From NCBI GenBank assembly GCA_949292025.1, contig CASEYC010000101.1, positions 1 to 33,465 on the forward strand: a stretch of 33,465 nucleotides of DNA. The letters are read 5' to 3'. A program made the translations under genes and the position numbers. The notes under the pieces are model-generated. The model did no database searches and was not told the origin of the DNA. It was given only the letters and a program-made list of their open reading frames with translations. Below, piece by piece: positions 24,989 to 31,619 of the stretch. Origin of the DNA: an uncultured Bacteroides sp. GTDB lineage: Bacteria; Bacteroidota; Bacteroidia; Bacteroidales; Bacteroidaceae. The stretch's first letter is position 1. The number at the start of each line of letters is the position of its first letter.

Positions 24989-25387
24989 TCAACCCAACAA
25001 CAAAGACAGCAAACTGATAAAAGCCGAAACCAACGCAGCAATGAGGGAAAGGATGGATATCCTTTTGGAACACCGTGCATCCCTGATAGACTGTCGCGAA
25101 CATTCTATGTTCAGCCTCCTTTCCTCACGTTCCAGCTGTCCGTCCTCACGTTCCAGCCGCAACCGGTTCTCTATGCCCGCGCTGCAACCTTTCATGGCAT
25201 ATTCCACACCAAGGGCGTTCAGGTAATACTTCCCGTCATCCTCGTAGCCATACACAGACAGCCGTCCTCGCACGTCAATCCTGTCGGCATACTTGTGATG
25301 AAGTACGGACACTCCGTCTGAATAAGCGTCCATGACTATGCGGTCCACGATGTCTATAAATCTGTCGGCCTTTTTTCTATCTTCCAT
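24989..25387 (-). CDS. Hypothetical C-terminally anchored membrane protein (132 aa)
   Basis: N-terminal about 60 residues look globular (ADRFIDIVDRIVMDAYSDGVSVLHHKYADRIDVRGRLSVYGYEDDGKYYLNALGVEYA) and wing-like, a charged coiled-coil follows (about 74-105, ENRLRLEREDGQLEREERRLNIE), then one transmembrane helix at the end (ISILSLIAALVSAFISLLSLLLG). Such tail-anchored small proteins are common in Bacteroidales mobile elements. Possible role in exclusion or membrane sensing is speculation. Heads the leftward group ending with the GIY-YIG-like gene. Confidence 0.65.
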   Translation of the reverse strand: MEDRKKADRFIDIVDRIVMDAYSDGVSVLHHKYADRIDVRGRLSVYGYEDDGKYYLNALGVEYAMKGCSAGIENRLRLEREDGQLEREERRLNIECSRQSIRDARCSKRISILSLIAALVSAFISLLSLLLG

Positions 25388-25403
25388 AAAATTTCTTTTT
25401 TAA

Positions 25404-25435
25404 TTTGGTAATATCAATTAATTCCCATACATTTG
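25404..25435 (+). promoter_or_regulatory. Full Bacteroidetes -33/-7 promoter
   Basis: tttg (25404-25407) and tacatttg (25428-25435) are separated by 20 bases, the expected spacing. It reads toward the small membrane protein starting at 25463. The opposite strand shows no equally clear box. Confidence 0.75.
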
Positions 25436-25462
25436 TAAGTGATTAATCAATAGGTATTTATT

Positions 25463-25684
25463 ATGAGCATTTATTTGGTAGCATTCCTGGTTCTCGCCGC
25501 AGTAGTTTCTTTCTTAGTCCCGGTTGCCGGCCTCGTTTCAATCTTCTGCAACATGGAAGAGAAACATCCCATTGCCGCCAAGATCCTTGGAGGTGCCACG
25601 TTCACGATACTGCTGTACCTGCTCGCTCTCGCCGTGCTGAAACTGAAAAGTAGCGGATTTCATATTGATATACTCCAAACCTGA
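25463..25684 (+). CDS. Small two-helix membrane protein (73 aa)
   Basis: Two hydrophobic helices: about 2-28 (IYLVAFLVLAAVVSFLVPVA) and about 42-62 (ILGGATFTILLYLLALAVL), with the short loop CNMEEKHPIAAK. Single gene with a textbook promoter directly upstream, flanked by leftward genes on both sides. It could be a phage inner-membrane or exclusion factor. Not recognised. Confidence 0.65.
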   Translation: MSIYLVAFLVLAAVVSFLVPVAGLVSIFCNMEEKHPIAAKILGGATFTILLYLLALAVLKLKSSGFHIDILQT

Positions 25685-25706
25685 ACCGGGGATGACGAAG
25701 GTACAT

Positions 25707-26414
25707 TTATAGTTTATCTTCATGGATACTTGATTTTCTTCTATTTTCCAATAAAATAAATCGCTCTTTTTGATTTGCAGTAAACTCGGCAGAAGAACTC
25801 TGAATTATTTCATTTATTGCAAATTCAAAATCTAACAAATTACCAATATTATCATAATCGGATTGGTATGCTTCATTCAAACAGACTTCCATATTATTTA
25901 ATGAGGCATCAATATTTGAATGCACTTTATTATTGCACCTTGTGAAATGCAATATTGAAGAAACGAATATCCGATAAGCTTGCATGTAATTGCCATTTTC
26001 ACCGATAATAGAAAATCCTTGTAGGAAATCGACGATACCCATACAATATTCTTCTGTCTGAATTCTATTTCTGTCTTGTTTGTTAAGAGCATCATTTGCT
26101 CTAATCTGTATATCAACTAAAGCTCTTTCTGTATTATTAATAATACGAATATTTTCTTCTTCAATGTGTTTAACACGTTTGTTCAAATCCAATGCATTAT
26201 AAATATTCCAACCGATTAATAATGCGACAAGCAAAGACAATATAGCCATAGTCCAAGTCATCGCATCTTCTCTTGATATAATATAACTTTCCCATCTCAC
26301 ACTTGAATCACAGAATAAGATGAAATTTATTAGAGAAAGTACAAGCACAAAAGACAATAGCTTGTGATTTGACACATAGCGTATCAAAGAAGCAAAAAAA
26401 TTACAGAGTATCAT
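25707..26414 (-). CDS. Membrane protein in repressor operon (235 aa)
   Basis: Start ATG 26414 (MILCNFFASLIRYV); the frame extends to a TTG but that is less likely. Two N-terminal transmembrane helices (about 17-34 LLSFVLVLSLINFILF and about 52-73 MTWTMAILSLLVALLIGW), then a cytoplasmic coiled-coil (about 79-115, NKRVKHIEEENIRIINNTERALVDIQIRANDAL) and a helical domain. No known family recognised. Third gene of the leftward operon XRE / DUF2971-like / this, 24 bp after the previous gene. Strongly AT-rich compared with the chromosome. Position suggests expression in the lysogen. Confidence 0.7.
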   Translation of the reverse strand: MILCNFFASLIRYVSNHKLLSFVLVLSLINFILFCDSSVRWESYIISREDAMTWTMAILSLLVALLIGWNIYNALDLNKRVKHIEEENIRIINNTERALVDIQIRANDALNKQDRNRIQTEEYCMGIVDFLQGFSIIGENGNYMQAYRIFVSSILHFTRCNNKVHSNIDASLNNMEVCLNEAYQSDYDNIGNLLDFEFAINEIIQSSSAEFTANQKERFILLENRRKSSIHEDKL

Positions 26415-26438
26415 ATTAAGCAACCTTATTAATACTTT

Positions 26439-27167
26439 TTACATATCTACACCTAATTTCATCATTTTATGCCATAACAAAGCTCCATTATCTGAAAGGA
26501 AAAGATTTCCATTTTCAAGAAGCATTAGCTTGGAAAACCAATGTGGATCAATATCCTTTTTTCGTTTTACTAAATCACACAATGTCTTTAGGTTATTAAT
26601 CTTCACATCATTAAAGCCATATTCTTTATCGAAATCCACGCCAAGAAAGATTTTGTCTATACACCCTCGTATAGTGCAATAATCTTCGAGGTTTCCACGC
26701 TTTCTTATAAACCTAATTTCATTCTCACCACTCCATATCTTATCTTTGAAAGACATAAGTTCCTGTATTGATAATCCTTTTTGAAAATATTCGTCCTTTG
26801 AATAAGAATAATCAATAGGAATTTCCATAAGAAAATTATTCTTTTGAATAAATTTCTTATAATCAATTCGTATGCAAGCACCCTTGTGTCTATCAGCATA
26901 ATAATCCCACATATTTATATAAGAAGCTCCATCTTTACTAAAATATGAATTATTAGAAGATTCTTGGCAAAAACAAACATATCTAAATTGATCCGCTTCA
27001 CTAATAGCTTCACTTTCTCCAACCCCATTTTGCGGATCGAAAATATTCATATAATACTTTCTTTCAACCAAATCTGTTGATTTTGAAAGATATGAAAGTT
27101 TTATTCTCATCCCATCCAAAATGCGAAATAAAGTCGCCGCATTTGTATAATAATGTATGTATTCCAT
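26439..27167 (-). CDS. DUF2971-like protein (242 aa)
   Basis: Pattern fits DUF2971: IHYYTNAATLFRIL at the start, a short acidic tract, YVCFCQESSNNSYF (the usual CFS-x-N position), MWDYYADRHKGACIRIDY (W-x-x-Y-A-x-x-H-x-G), and IWSGENEIRFIRKR (W-x-x-E-x-E-x-R). These family members are often found in defence islands and phage cargo loci, and the conserved H/G and E-x-E-x-R residues could form an enzyme site, but the biochemical activity is not known to me. It lies between a XRE repressor and a membrane protein in one tight AT-rich operon. Attribution made from pattern memory. Confidence 0.7.
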   Translation of the reverse strand: MEYIHYYTNAATLFRILDGMRIKLSYLSKSTDLVERKYYMNIFDPQNGVGESEAISEADQFRYVCFCQESSNNSYFSKDGASYINMWDYYADRHKGACIRIDYKKFIQKNNFLMEIPIDYSYSKDEYFQKGLSIQELMSFKDKIWSGENEIRFIRKRGNLEDYCTIRGCIDKIFLGVDFDKEYGFNDVKINNLKTLCDLVKRKKDIDPHWFSKLMLLENGNLFLSDNGALLWHKMMKLGVDM

Positions 27168-27180
27168 GGCTCGTTACATT

Positions 27181-27552
27181 TTATTTGTTCAATATCTGTA
27201 TCACCTTATCTTTCAATCCCATCTTGATAAACTCATCATCGTCCACATCAAGCTCAACCAATACTTTAGTCGACCTTCTATTGTTCAGTAAACTTTGCAA
27301 CCGTTCTACTTCTCTCTTATAATAGTCCAATTCTTCATTCCCGGTAAAGTTTAGTTTTGGCTGTTCTTCGTCAAACAAACAACCTACGCTCACTCCGAGA
27401 ACTTTGGCTAAAGATTCAATGGTACTAATTTTTGCATCAGCACCAGCAAGTACATTATCTAATGTAGTCCTTGATACCCCACAACGCTCAGCTATCTGGA
27501 CTTTGTTCAATTTACTTGTACTAAGTAATTCATTTAATTTCCTGATATTCAT
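27181..27552 (-). CDS. XRE-family repressor-like regulator (123 aa)
   Basis: N-terminal HTH (about 3-60): LNELLSTSKLNKVQIAERCGVSRTTLDNVLAGADAKISTIESLAKVLGVSVGCLF. It is followed by a coiled-coil (NEELDYYKREVERLQSLLNN) and an acidic tail, which may mediate oligomerisation. Such proteins commonly act as the CI-type repressor of Bacteroidales phages. It is the promoter-proximal gene of the leftward operon and faces the rightward early operon across 27553-27686, as in a lysogeny switch. Confidence 0.85.
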   Translation of the reverse strand: MNIRKLNELLSTSKLNKVQIAERCGVSRTTLDNVLAGADAKISTIESLAKVLGVSVGCLFDEEQPKLNFTGNEELDYYKREVERLQSLLNNRRSTKVLVELDVDDDEFIKMGLKDKVIQILNK

Positions 27553-27584
27553 ATAACTAATACTGTATGTTCAATAAAGTTGCA

Positions 27585-27644
27585 TTGTTTAACAAATAAA
27601 ATGTCCAAAAAACTTGCATACAAGCCCACTAAACACTACATTTG
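27585..27644. promoter_or_regulatory. Divergent switch region with early promoter
   Basis: tacatttg (27637-27644) is a TAnnTTTG box for the rightward genes, with ttgc at 27613 in place of -33. An odd palindrome ttgtttaacaa (27585-27595) and the near-dyad cttgcatacaag (27612-27623) are candidate binding sites for the XRE regulator. The leftward promoter is not clear. Confidence 0.5.
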
Positions 27645-27686
27645 CACCATAAAGTTAGCAAGAAACTCAGAGAAAACGAAAATAAT

Positions 27687-27887
27687 ATGGATAAAGTTAA
27701 TCAGCAAGAAAGCAAAAGCCCAATAATGCCCATACTCAAACGTATGGAGATAGGGGAATCGTACAGCTATCCATGCTTTCGCATGAACGCTGTCAAGTCA
27801 GTGATATGCCAGGTGCAGGTAACCACTGGAAGGCGGTTCAGGACGAAACTGGAAAGGCCAGTGATCATCGTAACAAGAGTGGAATGA
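27687..27887 (+). CDS. Small phage protein (66 aa)
   Basis: Starts MDKVNQQESKSPIMPILKRM; the earlier in-frame codon at 27642 lies inside the promoter box. Pattern MPILKRMEIGESYSYPCFRMNAVKSVICQVQVTTGRRFRTKLERPVIIVTRVE is similar to small early proteins that I recall as common in Bacteroides phages. It may bind DNA through basic residues (FRTKLERP), but no domain is certain. First gene of the rightward early operon; its stop overlaps the next start (ATGA). Confidence 0.7.
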   Translation: MDKVNQQESKSPIMPILKRMEIGESYSYPCFRMNAVKSVICQVQVTTGRRFRTKLERPVIIVTRVE

Positions 27888-28120
27888 GTATGAGACGAAA
27901 AAAGTTTTACCAATTCACCACAGTTGCGTATAACCTACGGTTAACCGGCATCATAGATTTCGATTTATGTGAGCATGACCGCATAACCATCGACATTGAC
28001 AAGCTGGTCAACATGATGGACGCGGAACTGCTGACCTACAGGAATATCGGCCCCGTAACAATCAAGCGTATCAACGAGGCGAGAGAAGCGTTAAAGAAGT
28101 TATTGATTGACATAAAGTAA
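27884..28120 (+). CDS. Small protein with RNAP alpha-CTD-like HhH (78 aa)
   Basis: The start ATG 27884 overlaps the previous stop by four bases. C-terminal residues about 48-72 (AELLTYRNIGPVTIKRINEAREALKKL) match the helix-hairpin-helix signature of the RNA polymerase alpha C-terminal domain (L-x-x-x-x-N-x-G-x-x-T-x-x-x-I), preceded by an acidic strand region. An isolated alpha-CTD-like domain in a phage early operon could bind DNA or host polymerase. The function is inference. Confidence 0.65.
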   Translation: MSMRRKKFYQFTTVAYNLRLTGIIDFDLCEHDRITIDIDKLVNMMDAELLTYRNIGPVTIKRINEAREALKKLLIDIK

Positions 28121-28122
28121 AT

Positions 28123-28314
28123 ATGACATACAAAGAAAAGACAATTTGCTTGATGATTATGTGGATAATATTGGCGACTTTCTCGGCAGGGATTACCGTA
28201 TTATTCCATTATGACAAGAATTTCGAACTCGGAATTAGCATGTACATCTCATATGCAATCTTGATTGGAACAACTGTAGGTGTATTTGACTTTATATGCG
28301 AAAAAAACAGATAA
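28123..28314 (+). CDS. Small two-helix membrane protein (63 aa)
   Basis: MTYKEKTICLMIMWIILATF... gives helices at about 7-27 and 39-57 (MYISYAILIGTTVGVFDFIC), with a short soluble loop (HYDKNFELGIS). Unrecognised. Starts 2 bp after the previous gene, so it is in the same operon. Confidence 0.6.
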   Translation: MTYKEKTICLMIMWIILATFSAGITVLFHYDKNFELGISMYISYAILIGTTVGVFDFICEKNR

Positions 28315-28318
28315 AGCT

Positions 28319-28840
28319 ATGAAGTACAGAGGCAATCATATAAGAGTATCAGACCTTGAAATTGGTGATTTCATCTTCGTCAAAAGAACGCTGAGTGACG
28401 ATGAACGTGACGATTCTGAACATAATGTACTGCACGTAATAGTCGGAATAACCCGCCTGGAGCAAGAACGTCAGACCGCGCTCTTCTTGGATTCGACCTT
28501 TCACTTCCCTTTCTCAACCATCATAATGTATGAGAAAGAAGATGTGATAACGAGAGTTCTTAATGAGGGAGATTCGATAATGCTCCCGTCGCATAGCGAA
28601 GCGGAACGTAGTTTTGAACGCCTGAAAGCGACACTCCATTACAACATGAGAATCATCAAAAAGATGCACAAAGATGAAGACAAATATGCCGATGTGCTCC
28701 GGCGAACGGAAGAAGAATTGGAAATGTTGCTCGAATCATCCGTTGATGATTTCCAAGGGAAATTCAAGCCCGGACAACTGGAACTATTCTTCAATCACAT
28801 AAACAATATGAATTTGGACAACCAATTATTCGGCGTGTAA
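28319..28840 (+). CDS. Hypothetical soluble protein (173 aa)
   Basis: The ATG 28319 (MKYRGNHIRVSDLEIGDFIFVKRT) is preferred to an upstream codon inside the previous gene. N-terminal half is beta-rich (IRVSDLEIGDFIFV, VLHVIVGITRLEQERQTALFLDSTFHF); C-terminal half is helical and acidic (about 105-160, ERLKATLHYNMRIIKKMHKDEDKYADVLRRTEEELEMLLE). No known motif. Spacing of 4 bp to both neighbours indicates the same early operon. Confidence 0.65.
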   Translation: MKYRGNHIRVSDLEIGDFIFVKRTLSDDERDDSEHNVLHVIVGITRLEQERQTALFLDSTFHFPFSTIIMYEKEDVITRVLNEGDSIMLPSHSEAERSFERLKATLHYNMRIIKKMHKDEDKYADVLRRTEEELEMLLESSVDDFQGKFKPGQLELFFNHINNMNLDNQLFGV

Positions 28841-28844
28841 CCAG

Positions 28845-29276
28845 ATGAATACAATGGATAAAGGAAATGAACTTGGCTATAGATTCTTAGTTTACGGCGG
28901 TATTATCGGATTAGTCTTTTTCATCATCATTAATATCGCATTCTCCCTGAATTCTTATTATGTCAAGAATAACGGATATATAGAATACAGATTAAAGTTA
29001 CATTACTTAGATGGGAAAAGTGAAATTCGAAAATTCACAGTTGAGTCTAGATACTTCCCAGCTATACAAAGTGGGATAGGTGGATATCACATCCAAGTCG
29101 GACATGACATGATATGGGGTGTCATAAGATTTGATATTATTTCATGTAGATATATCAAGTCTAATTCATCATCAGACAAGGAGATTCTATGTCACTTGCT
29201 AATGATCATATTTACATCCGCATGTTTAGGGATGATTATTTATTTCAATAAAAATACCCTACTGGGCGTACGATGA
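28845..29276 (+). CDS. Membrane protein (143 aa)
   Basis: Two hydrophobic helices, about 14-37 (FLVYGGIIGLVFFIIINIAF) and about 118-136 (LLMIIFTSACLGMIIYF), flank a soluble extracytoplasmic or cytoplasmic domain rich in Tyr, Lys and Ser. AT-rich. Last gene in the tight early operon from 27687. Not recognised; N-in, two-pass topology is a guess. Confidence 0.6.
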   Translation: MNTMDKGNELGYRFLVYGGIIGLVFFIIINIAFSLNSYYVKNNGYIEYRLKLHYLDGKSEIRKFTVESRYFPAIQSGIGGYHIQVGHDMIWGVIRFDIISCRYIKSNSSSDKEILCHLLMIIFTSACLGMIIYFNKNTLLGVR

Positions 29277-29333
29277 CGATTTGAGAATAAAGCGAGAAGT
29301 TGAACAGATAATGAACAATTAAAAATTAAAGAT

Positions 29334-29600
29334 ATGAAGGAATTCATCTTCATCAATGGAAAGCCTTGGCCGTGGAACTGCTACTTGTGGAAAGGAAGGG
29401 AAGAAAAAAGACTTCCCCTCCGAATGTACCCAAAGGAACTTTACATCTACATCAGACACGAACTATGTAAGGCGTTCCGGTCAGTTCGCAATTCTCTATC
29501 CGCGTGGCTTCCCTCGCTACGATGTCTTGGATGCAACTCCTCCAATAATCGCAGCAGCAGGACGGGCGAGCCTTCAGGCAAGGACGATAATTGGAACTAA
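29334..29600 (+). CDS. Hypothetical protein overlapping antisense gene (88 aa)
   Basis: The first 39 residues (MKEFIFINGKPWPWNCYLWKG...) look like real protein and the start lies after an A-rich leader. From 29452 onward the frame runs antisense to a cysteine-rich gene on the other strand, and its composition there (many Ser, Arg, Asn) looks like a shadow. The real gene may end by frameshift or be read through; a genuine 149-bp overlap is possible. Function unknown. Confidence 0.4.
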   Translation: MKEFIFINGKPWPWNCYLWKGREEKRLPLRMYPKELYIYIRHELCKAFRSVRNSLSAWLPSLRCLGCNSSNNRSSRTGEPSGKDDNWN

Positions 29601-29691
29601 GGGTGATGGTAAACTGAGTGCGCTTGTGGCACACCGGACATTCCAAGGAGCTTAGGTACTCCTCGAGTTTTTTGGCATTAATGCTATTCAT
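29452..29691 (-). CDS. Cys-rich mini-protein, paralog 1 (79 aa)
   Basis: Leader helix MNSINAKKLEEYLSSLE, then CPVC (18-21), a beta-strand (FTITLSSNY), a Cys, and the cluster CCC with an acidic residue (SCCCDYW). A second protein with the same plan lies at 30762-30998, so both are real. The CPxC / CCC set could bind one zinc. It is driven by its own leftward -7 box (29720-29727). No known family recognised; phage-specific regulator is a guess. Confidence 0.65.
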   Translation of the reverse strand: MNSINAKKLEEYLSSLECPVCHKRTQFTITLSSNYRPCLKARPSCCCDYWRSCIQDIVAREATRIENCELTGTPYIVRV

Positions 29692-29719
29692 ATCGCTATC
29701 ATTTATTAGTTAGACGCTG

Positions 29720-29779
29720 CAAAGATAGCGAAATCCCGGAGAAGAGCGCGAGCGGCCGGATCGAATCGGCCTCCGGGAA
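29720..29779. promoter_or_regulatory. Divergent hairpin-promoter cassette A
   Basis: Leftward -7 box (caaagata on plus, 29720-29727 = tatctttg), 6-base gap, then the hairpin tcccggag (29734-29741) / ctccggga (29771-29778), with an inner ggccg/cggcc stem, then aacgaaac and an A-rich leader to the ATG at 29810. The hairpin covers the position of the -33 element. Same plan as cassettes B and C. Confidence 0.75.
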
Positions 29780-29809
29780 CGAAACAAATAAAAACGTAAA
29801 AGCAAGAAT

Positions 29810-29968
29810 ATGAAAGCAATACTTACAAAGACGGTTGAAATAAAGAAGAATGAAGAATATCGTTCTTACGAAGGATTTCCACAAGAATTGGGAATTGAAC
29901 AACACATTGTCACAGTCCGGCTGTTCAATATCCCAATCTACAAAAGAGTGAGGTCACTCCTCAAGTAG
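29810..29968 (+). CDS. Small protein behind cassette A (52 aa)
   Basis: MKAILTKTVEIKKNEEYRSYEG...IYKRVRSLLK: basic ends, Tyr-rich middle, possible small beta fold. It starts 32 bp after the hairpin. A 6-bp dyad gagtga/tcactc covers its last codons (29946-29959). Unrecognised. Confidence 0.5.
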   Translation: MKAILTKTVEIKKNEEYRSYEGFPQELGIEQHIVTVRLFNIPIYKRVRSLLK

Positions 29969-30031
29969 TTTCATCACCTCCTCAAAGGGCATTAATATGC
30001 AACAAGCAATATGGATAAAGCCTGCCTTATC

Positions 30032-30508
30032 TTAATCTATTTTTCCGTTTTCCTTTTTTTCGCTCTTTATATTGTCGAGTGTGTTTTTTGCAAAAAGTCT
30101 GACAATACGAAGAATGGAAGAGAAGCCAAACCAAAAAGCGAAGACATAGAGCTCCATGTGGGAGAAGACATATACTACCTGACCATACCCAAGCCCATAA
30201 TCATCCGGAAAAAGAAGAAGGATCGAAGAAGGGATCAGCAAAGGTATAAGCAAGTAGAACATTGTGGGCTTCACCCCGGCATCCATCATCATGCAACAGG
30301 CGAGCACGCCAAGGTACGAAGCAGACACGCCAAGTATGGAAGCCGCGCCTACGAAGATGGATTGCACATGGAAATCCAAGTCACGGAACTCCGGAACATA
30401 CAGATACAGGACTGTAAATAAGACCGGAAGCATGATGACGAACACAGTGAACAAAGACTTATGCTCCATAGAGTAGCATTTGATGAGTTCAGATAAATCC
30501 ATAATCAT
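30032..30508 (-). CDS. Four-helix membrane protein (158 aa)
   Basis: MIMDLSELIKCYSMEHKSLFTVFVIM... (ATG 30508, alternative 30502). Hydrophobic helices at about 19-37, 49-76, 81-102 and 115-135; an FPDDYGLGYG loop and a Lys-rich cytoplasmic tail (KSEKKENGKID). Leftward from cassette B; the -7 box is 22 bp upstream. An overlapping frame on the other strand lacks these features. Possible lysis, exclusion or transport role is not supported by a motif. Confidence 0.7.
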   Translation of the reverse strand: MIMDLSELIKCYSMEHKSLFTVFVIMLPVLFTVLYLYVPEFRDLDFHVQSIFVGAASILGVSASYLGVLACCMMMDAGVKPTMFYLLIPLLIPSSILLLFPDDYGLGYGQVVYVFSHMELYVFAFWFGFSSILRIVRLFAKNTLDNIKSEKKENGKID

Positions 30509-30529
30509 TAATTTTTGAAGTTGGCGCTA

Positions 30530-30595
30530 CAAAGTTAATGATTCTCCCGCAAAGACGGCCTTTCAATGCCCGGGTGAGTTTACCGGGGCGGGAAC
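30530..30595. promoter_or_regulatory. Divergent hairpin-promoter cassette B
   Basis: Leftward -7 box (30530-30537 = taactttg on minus), 7-base gap, hairpin tcccgc (30545-30550) / gcggga (30588-30593), inner cccgg/ccggg stem, then aacaaactaaaag leading to the ATG at 30616. Same plan as A and C. Confidence 0.75.
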
Positions 30596-30615
30596 AAACT
30601 AAAAGACATTGAAAA

Positions 30616-30990
30616 ATGAAAAAAGAAAACTCAGTCATAGTCATCGACTACAACGACCCGTTAAGCTTCTACAGGCACGAAGTCACGCGGAAGCTCACGT
30701 TCGCGGAACGCATGTCAGTCTACCGCCTGTTGCTGTTCCGCAAAGGATTTGCCTGTCCCCGCTATAGGGGCATCCGGGGCATCCTGCGGCTGTCCGTCCA
30801 GTTCTTTAGGAACGAGAGCAAGTCGCTCTTCCGGCGTTCGCAGCAGCAAGCGATACGGAACGACAAGACGTCGCCCGAGTTTGAACGCTGGGAAAGGGCA
30901 ATGGAAGGCTTGCAAGACCGTCCGCAATGCGGGCAAGGCTCCGAAGCCACGGCTTCCTCCAGCTTGCGGAGCTCCTCATCAGAAGGTTGA
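30616..30990 (+). CDS. Hypothetical protein behind cassette B (124 aa)
   Basis: N-terminal 49 residues (MKKENSVIVIDYNDPLSFYRHEV...) look like a real, partly helical protein (LTFAERMSVYRLLLFRKGF). From 30762 the frame is antisense to the second cysteine-rich gene, and the end is low-complexity (SSSLRSSSSEG), suspicious of a shadow. It may be a true overlap as seen at 29334-29600. Unrecognised. Confidence 0.4.
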   Translation: MKKENSVIVIDYNDPLSFYRHEVTRKLTFAERMSVYRLLLFRKGFACPRYRGIRGILRLSVQFFRNESKSLFRRSQQQAIRNDKTSPEFERWERAMEGLQDRPQCGQGSEATASSSLRSSSSEG

Positions 30991-30998
30991 TACAACAT
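30762..30998 (-). CDS. Cys-rich mini-protein, paralog 2 (78 aa)
   Basis: ATG 30998 (MLYQPSDEELRKLEEAVASEP) is preferred to a GTG at 31019, because the -7 box is at 31024-31031 and would leave no leader. Motifs CPHC (22-25), then CCC (about 52-54) followed by ERRKSDLLSFLKNW. It matches paralog 1 in order and spacing (helix, CPxC, strand, CCC, helix). Likely a small zinc protein. Its 3' part is antisense to the gene from cassette B. Confidence 0.65.
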   Translation of the reverse strand: MLYQPSDEELRKLEEAVASEPCPHCGRSCKPSIALSQRSNSGDVLSFRIACCCERRKSDLLSFLKNWTDSRRMPRMPL

Positions 30999-31023
30999 AG
31001 TTCTTAATTTGGGTTTCACAGCG

Positions 31024-31084
31024 CAAAGTTAAGAAATCCCTCCGAAACGGCGCGATGCTGCGGACCGGATTCGCCGGAGGGAAC
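31024..31084. promoter_or_regulatory. Divergent hairpin-promoter cassette C
   Basis: Leftward -7 box (31024-31031 = taactttg on minus), 5-base gap, hairpin tccctccg (31037-31044) / cggaggga (31075-31082), then acaatag and an A-rich leader to the ATG at 31113. Same plan as A and B. Confidence 0.75.
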
Positions 31085-31112
31085 AATAGAAACAACTAAA
31101 AACCATACAGAC

Positions 31113-31283
31113 ATGAAGACATTCATTTTCGCCATCCTCAGCTTGGTGCTGCTCATCGCCAGCATCGTCATGACCCACTACCTGCTCTTCGCATGGAGCA
31201 TGGCAGGATACGTGGCCGGCTTAGTTTGCCTCGGCATCCTCGCCTGGCAGTGTGACAGACAATCAGAACAGGGAAGGGGATAA
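31113..31283 (+). CDS. Small membrane peptide (56 aa)
   Basis: MKTFIFAILSLVLLIASIVMTHYLL... then GYVAGLVCLGILAW and a polar tail (QCDRQSEQGRG): two short helices, or a cleaved signal plus one helix. It starts 30 bp after the cassette C hairpin and stops 4 bp before the HTH gene, forming a two-gene unit. Function unknown. Confidence 0.55.
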   Translation: MKTFIFAILSLVLLIASIVMTHYLLFAWSMAGYVAGLVCLGILAWQCDRQSEQGRG

Positions 31284-31287
31284 GGCC

Positions 31288-31500
31288 ATGGGACGCACAA
31301 GGAACATAGGAAAGATTGTCCCCGTGCAGAAGGTGTGGCTCAGCAAGAAGGAACTGGCAGCCTACCTGGGCGTGACCACACGCTACATCGAGATGAACAT
31401 CAACACCAACCCGCGGGTGGACATGTACAGGATGAGCGACCGGGTCGTGCTGTACAACAAAGAGAACATCGACCTCATCATCCGAAGGTCGAAAACCTGA
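31288..31500 (+). CDS. Excisionase-like HTH protein (70 aa)
   Basis: ATG 31288 gives MGRTRNIGKIVPVQKVWLSKKELAAYLGVTTRYIEMNINTNPRVDMYRMSDRVVLYNKENIDLIIRRSKT. The segment WLSKKELAAYLGVTTRYIEMNI is a MerR/excisionase-type winged helix (recognition helix TTRYIEM), and the remainder resembles the wing. Small proteins of this plan act as excisionases or replication regulators. Its distance from the integrase (7.5 kb) argues more for regulation or replication. It precedes the large noncoding gap. Confidence 0.75.
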   Translation: MGRTRNIGKIVPVQKVWLSKKELAAYLGVTTRYIEMNINTNPRVDMYRMSDRVVLYNKENIDLIIRRSKT

Positions 31501-31619
31501 CCGGGTTTCCCGACCCGCTCTTCCCCTCCGGCATTGGCGGACGTCGCGCGACACACTACAACTACCACACAAAGTGATTGAATCAGTCATAACGGCAACG
31601 AGTTTTCAATAGGTAGTGT

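Noticed and set aside
30011-30421. 136-codon plus-strand frame
   Set aside because: It overlaps almost fully with a four-helix membrane protein on the minus strand that has its own promoter box; the plus version turns His/Arg-rich in its second half.
29720-31084. Invertible promoters as in capsule loci
   Set aside because: The arms are 6-8 bp and differ among copies, too short and too varied for the known Bacteroides invertase sites, and no invertase is nearby.
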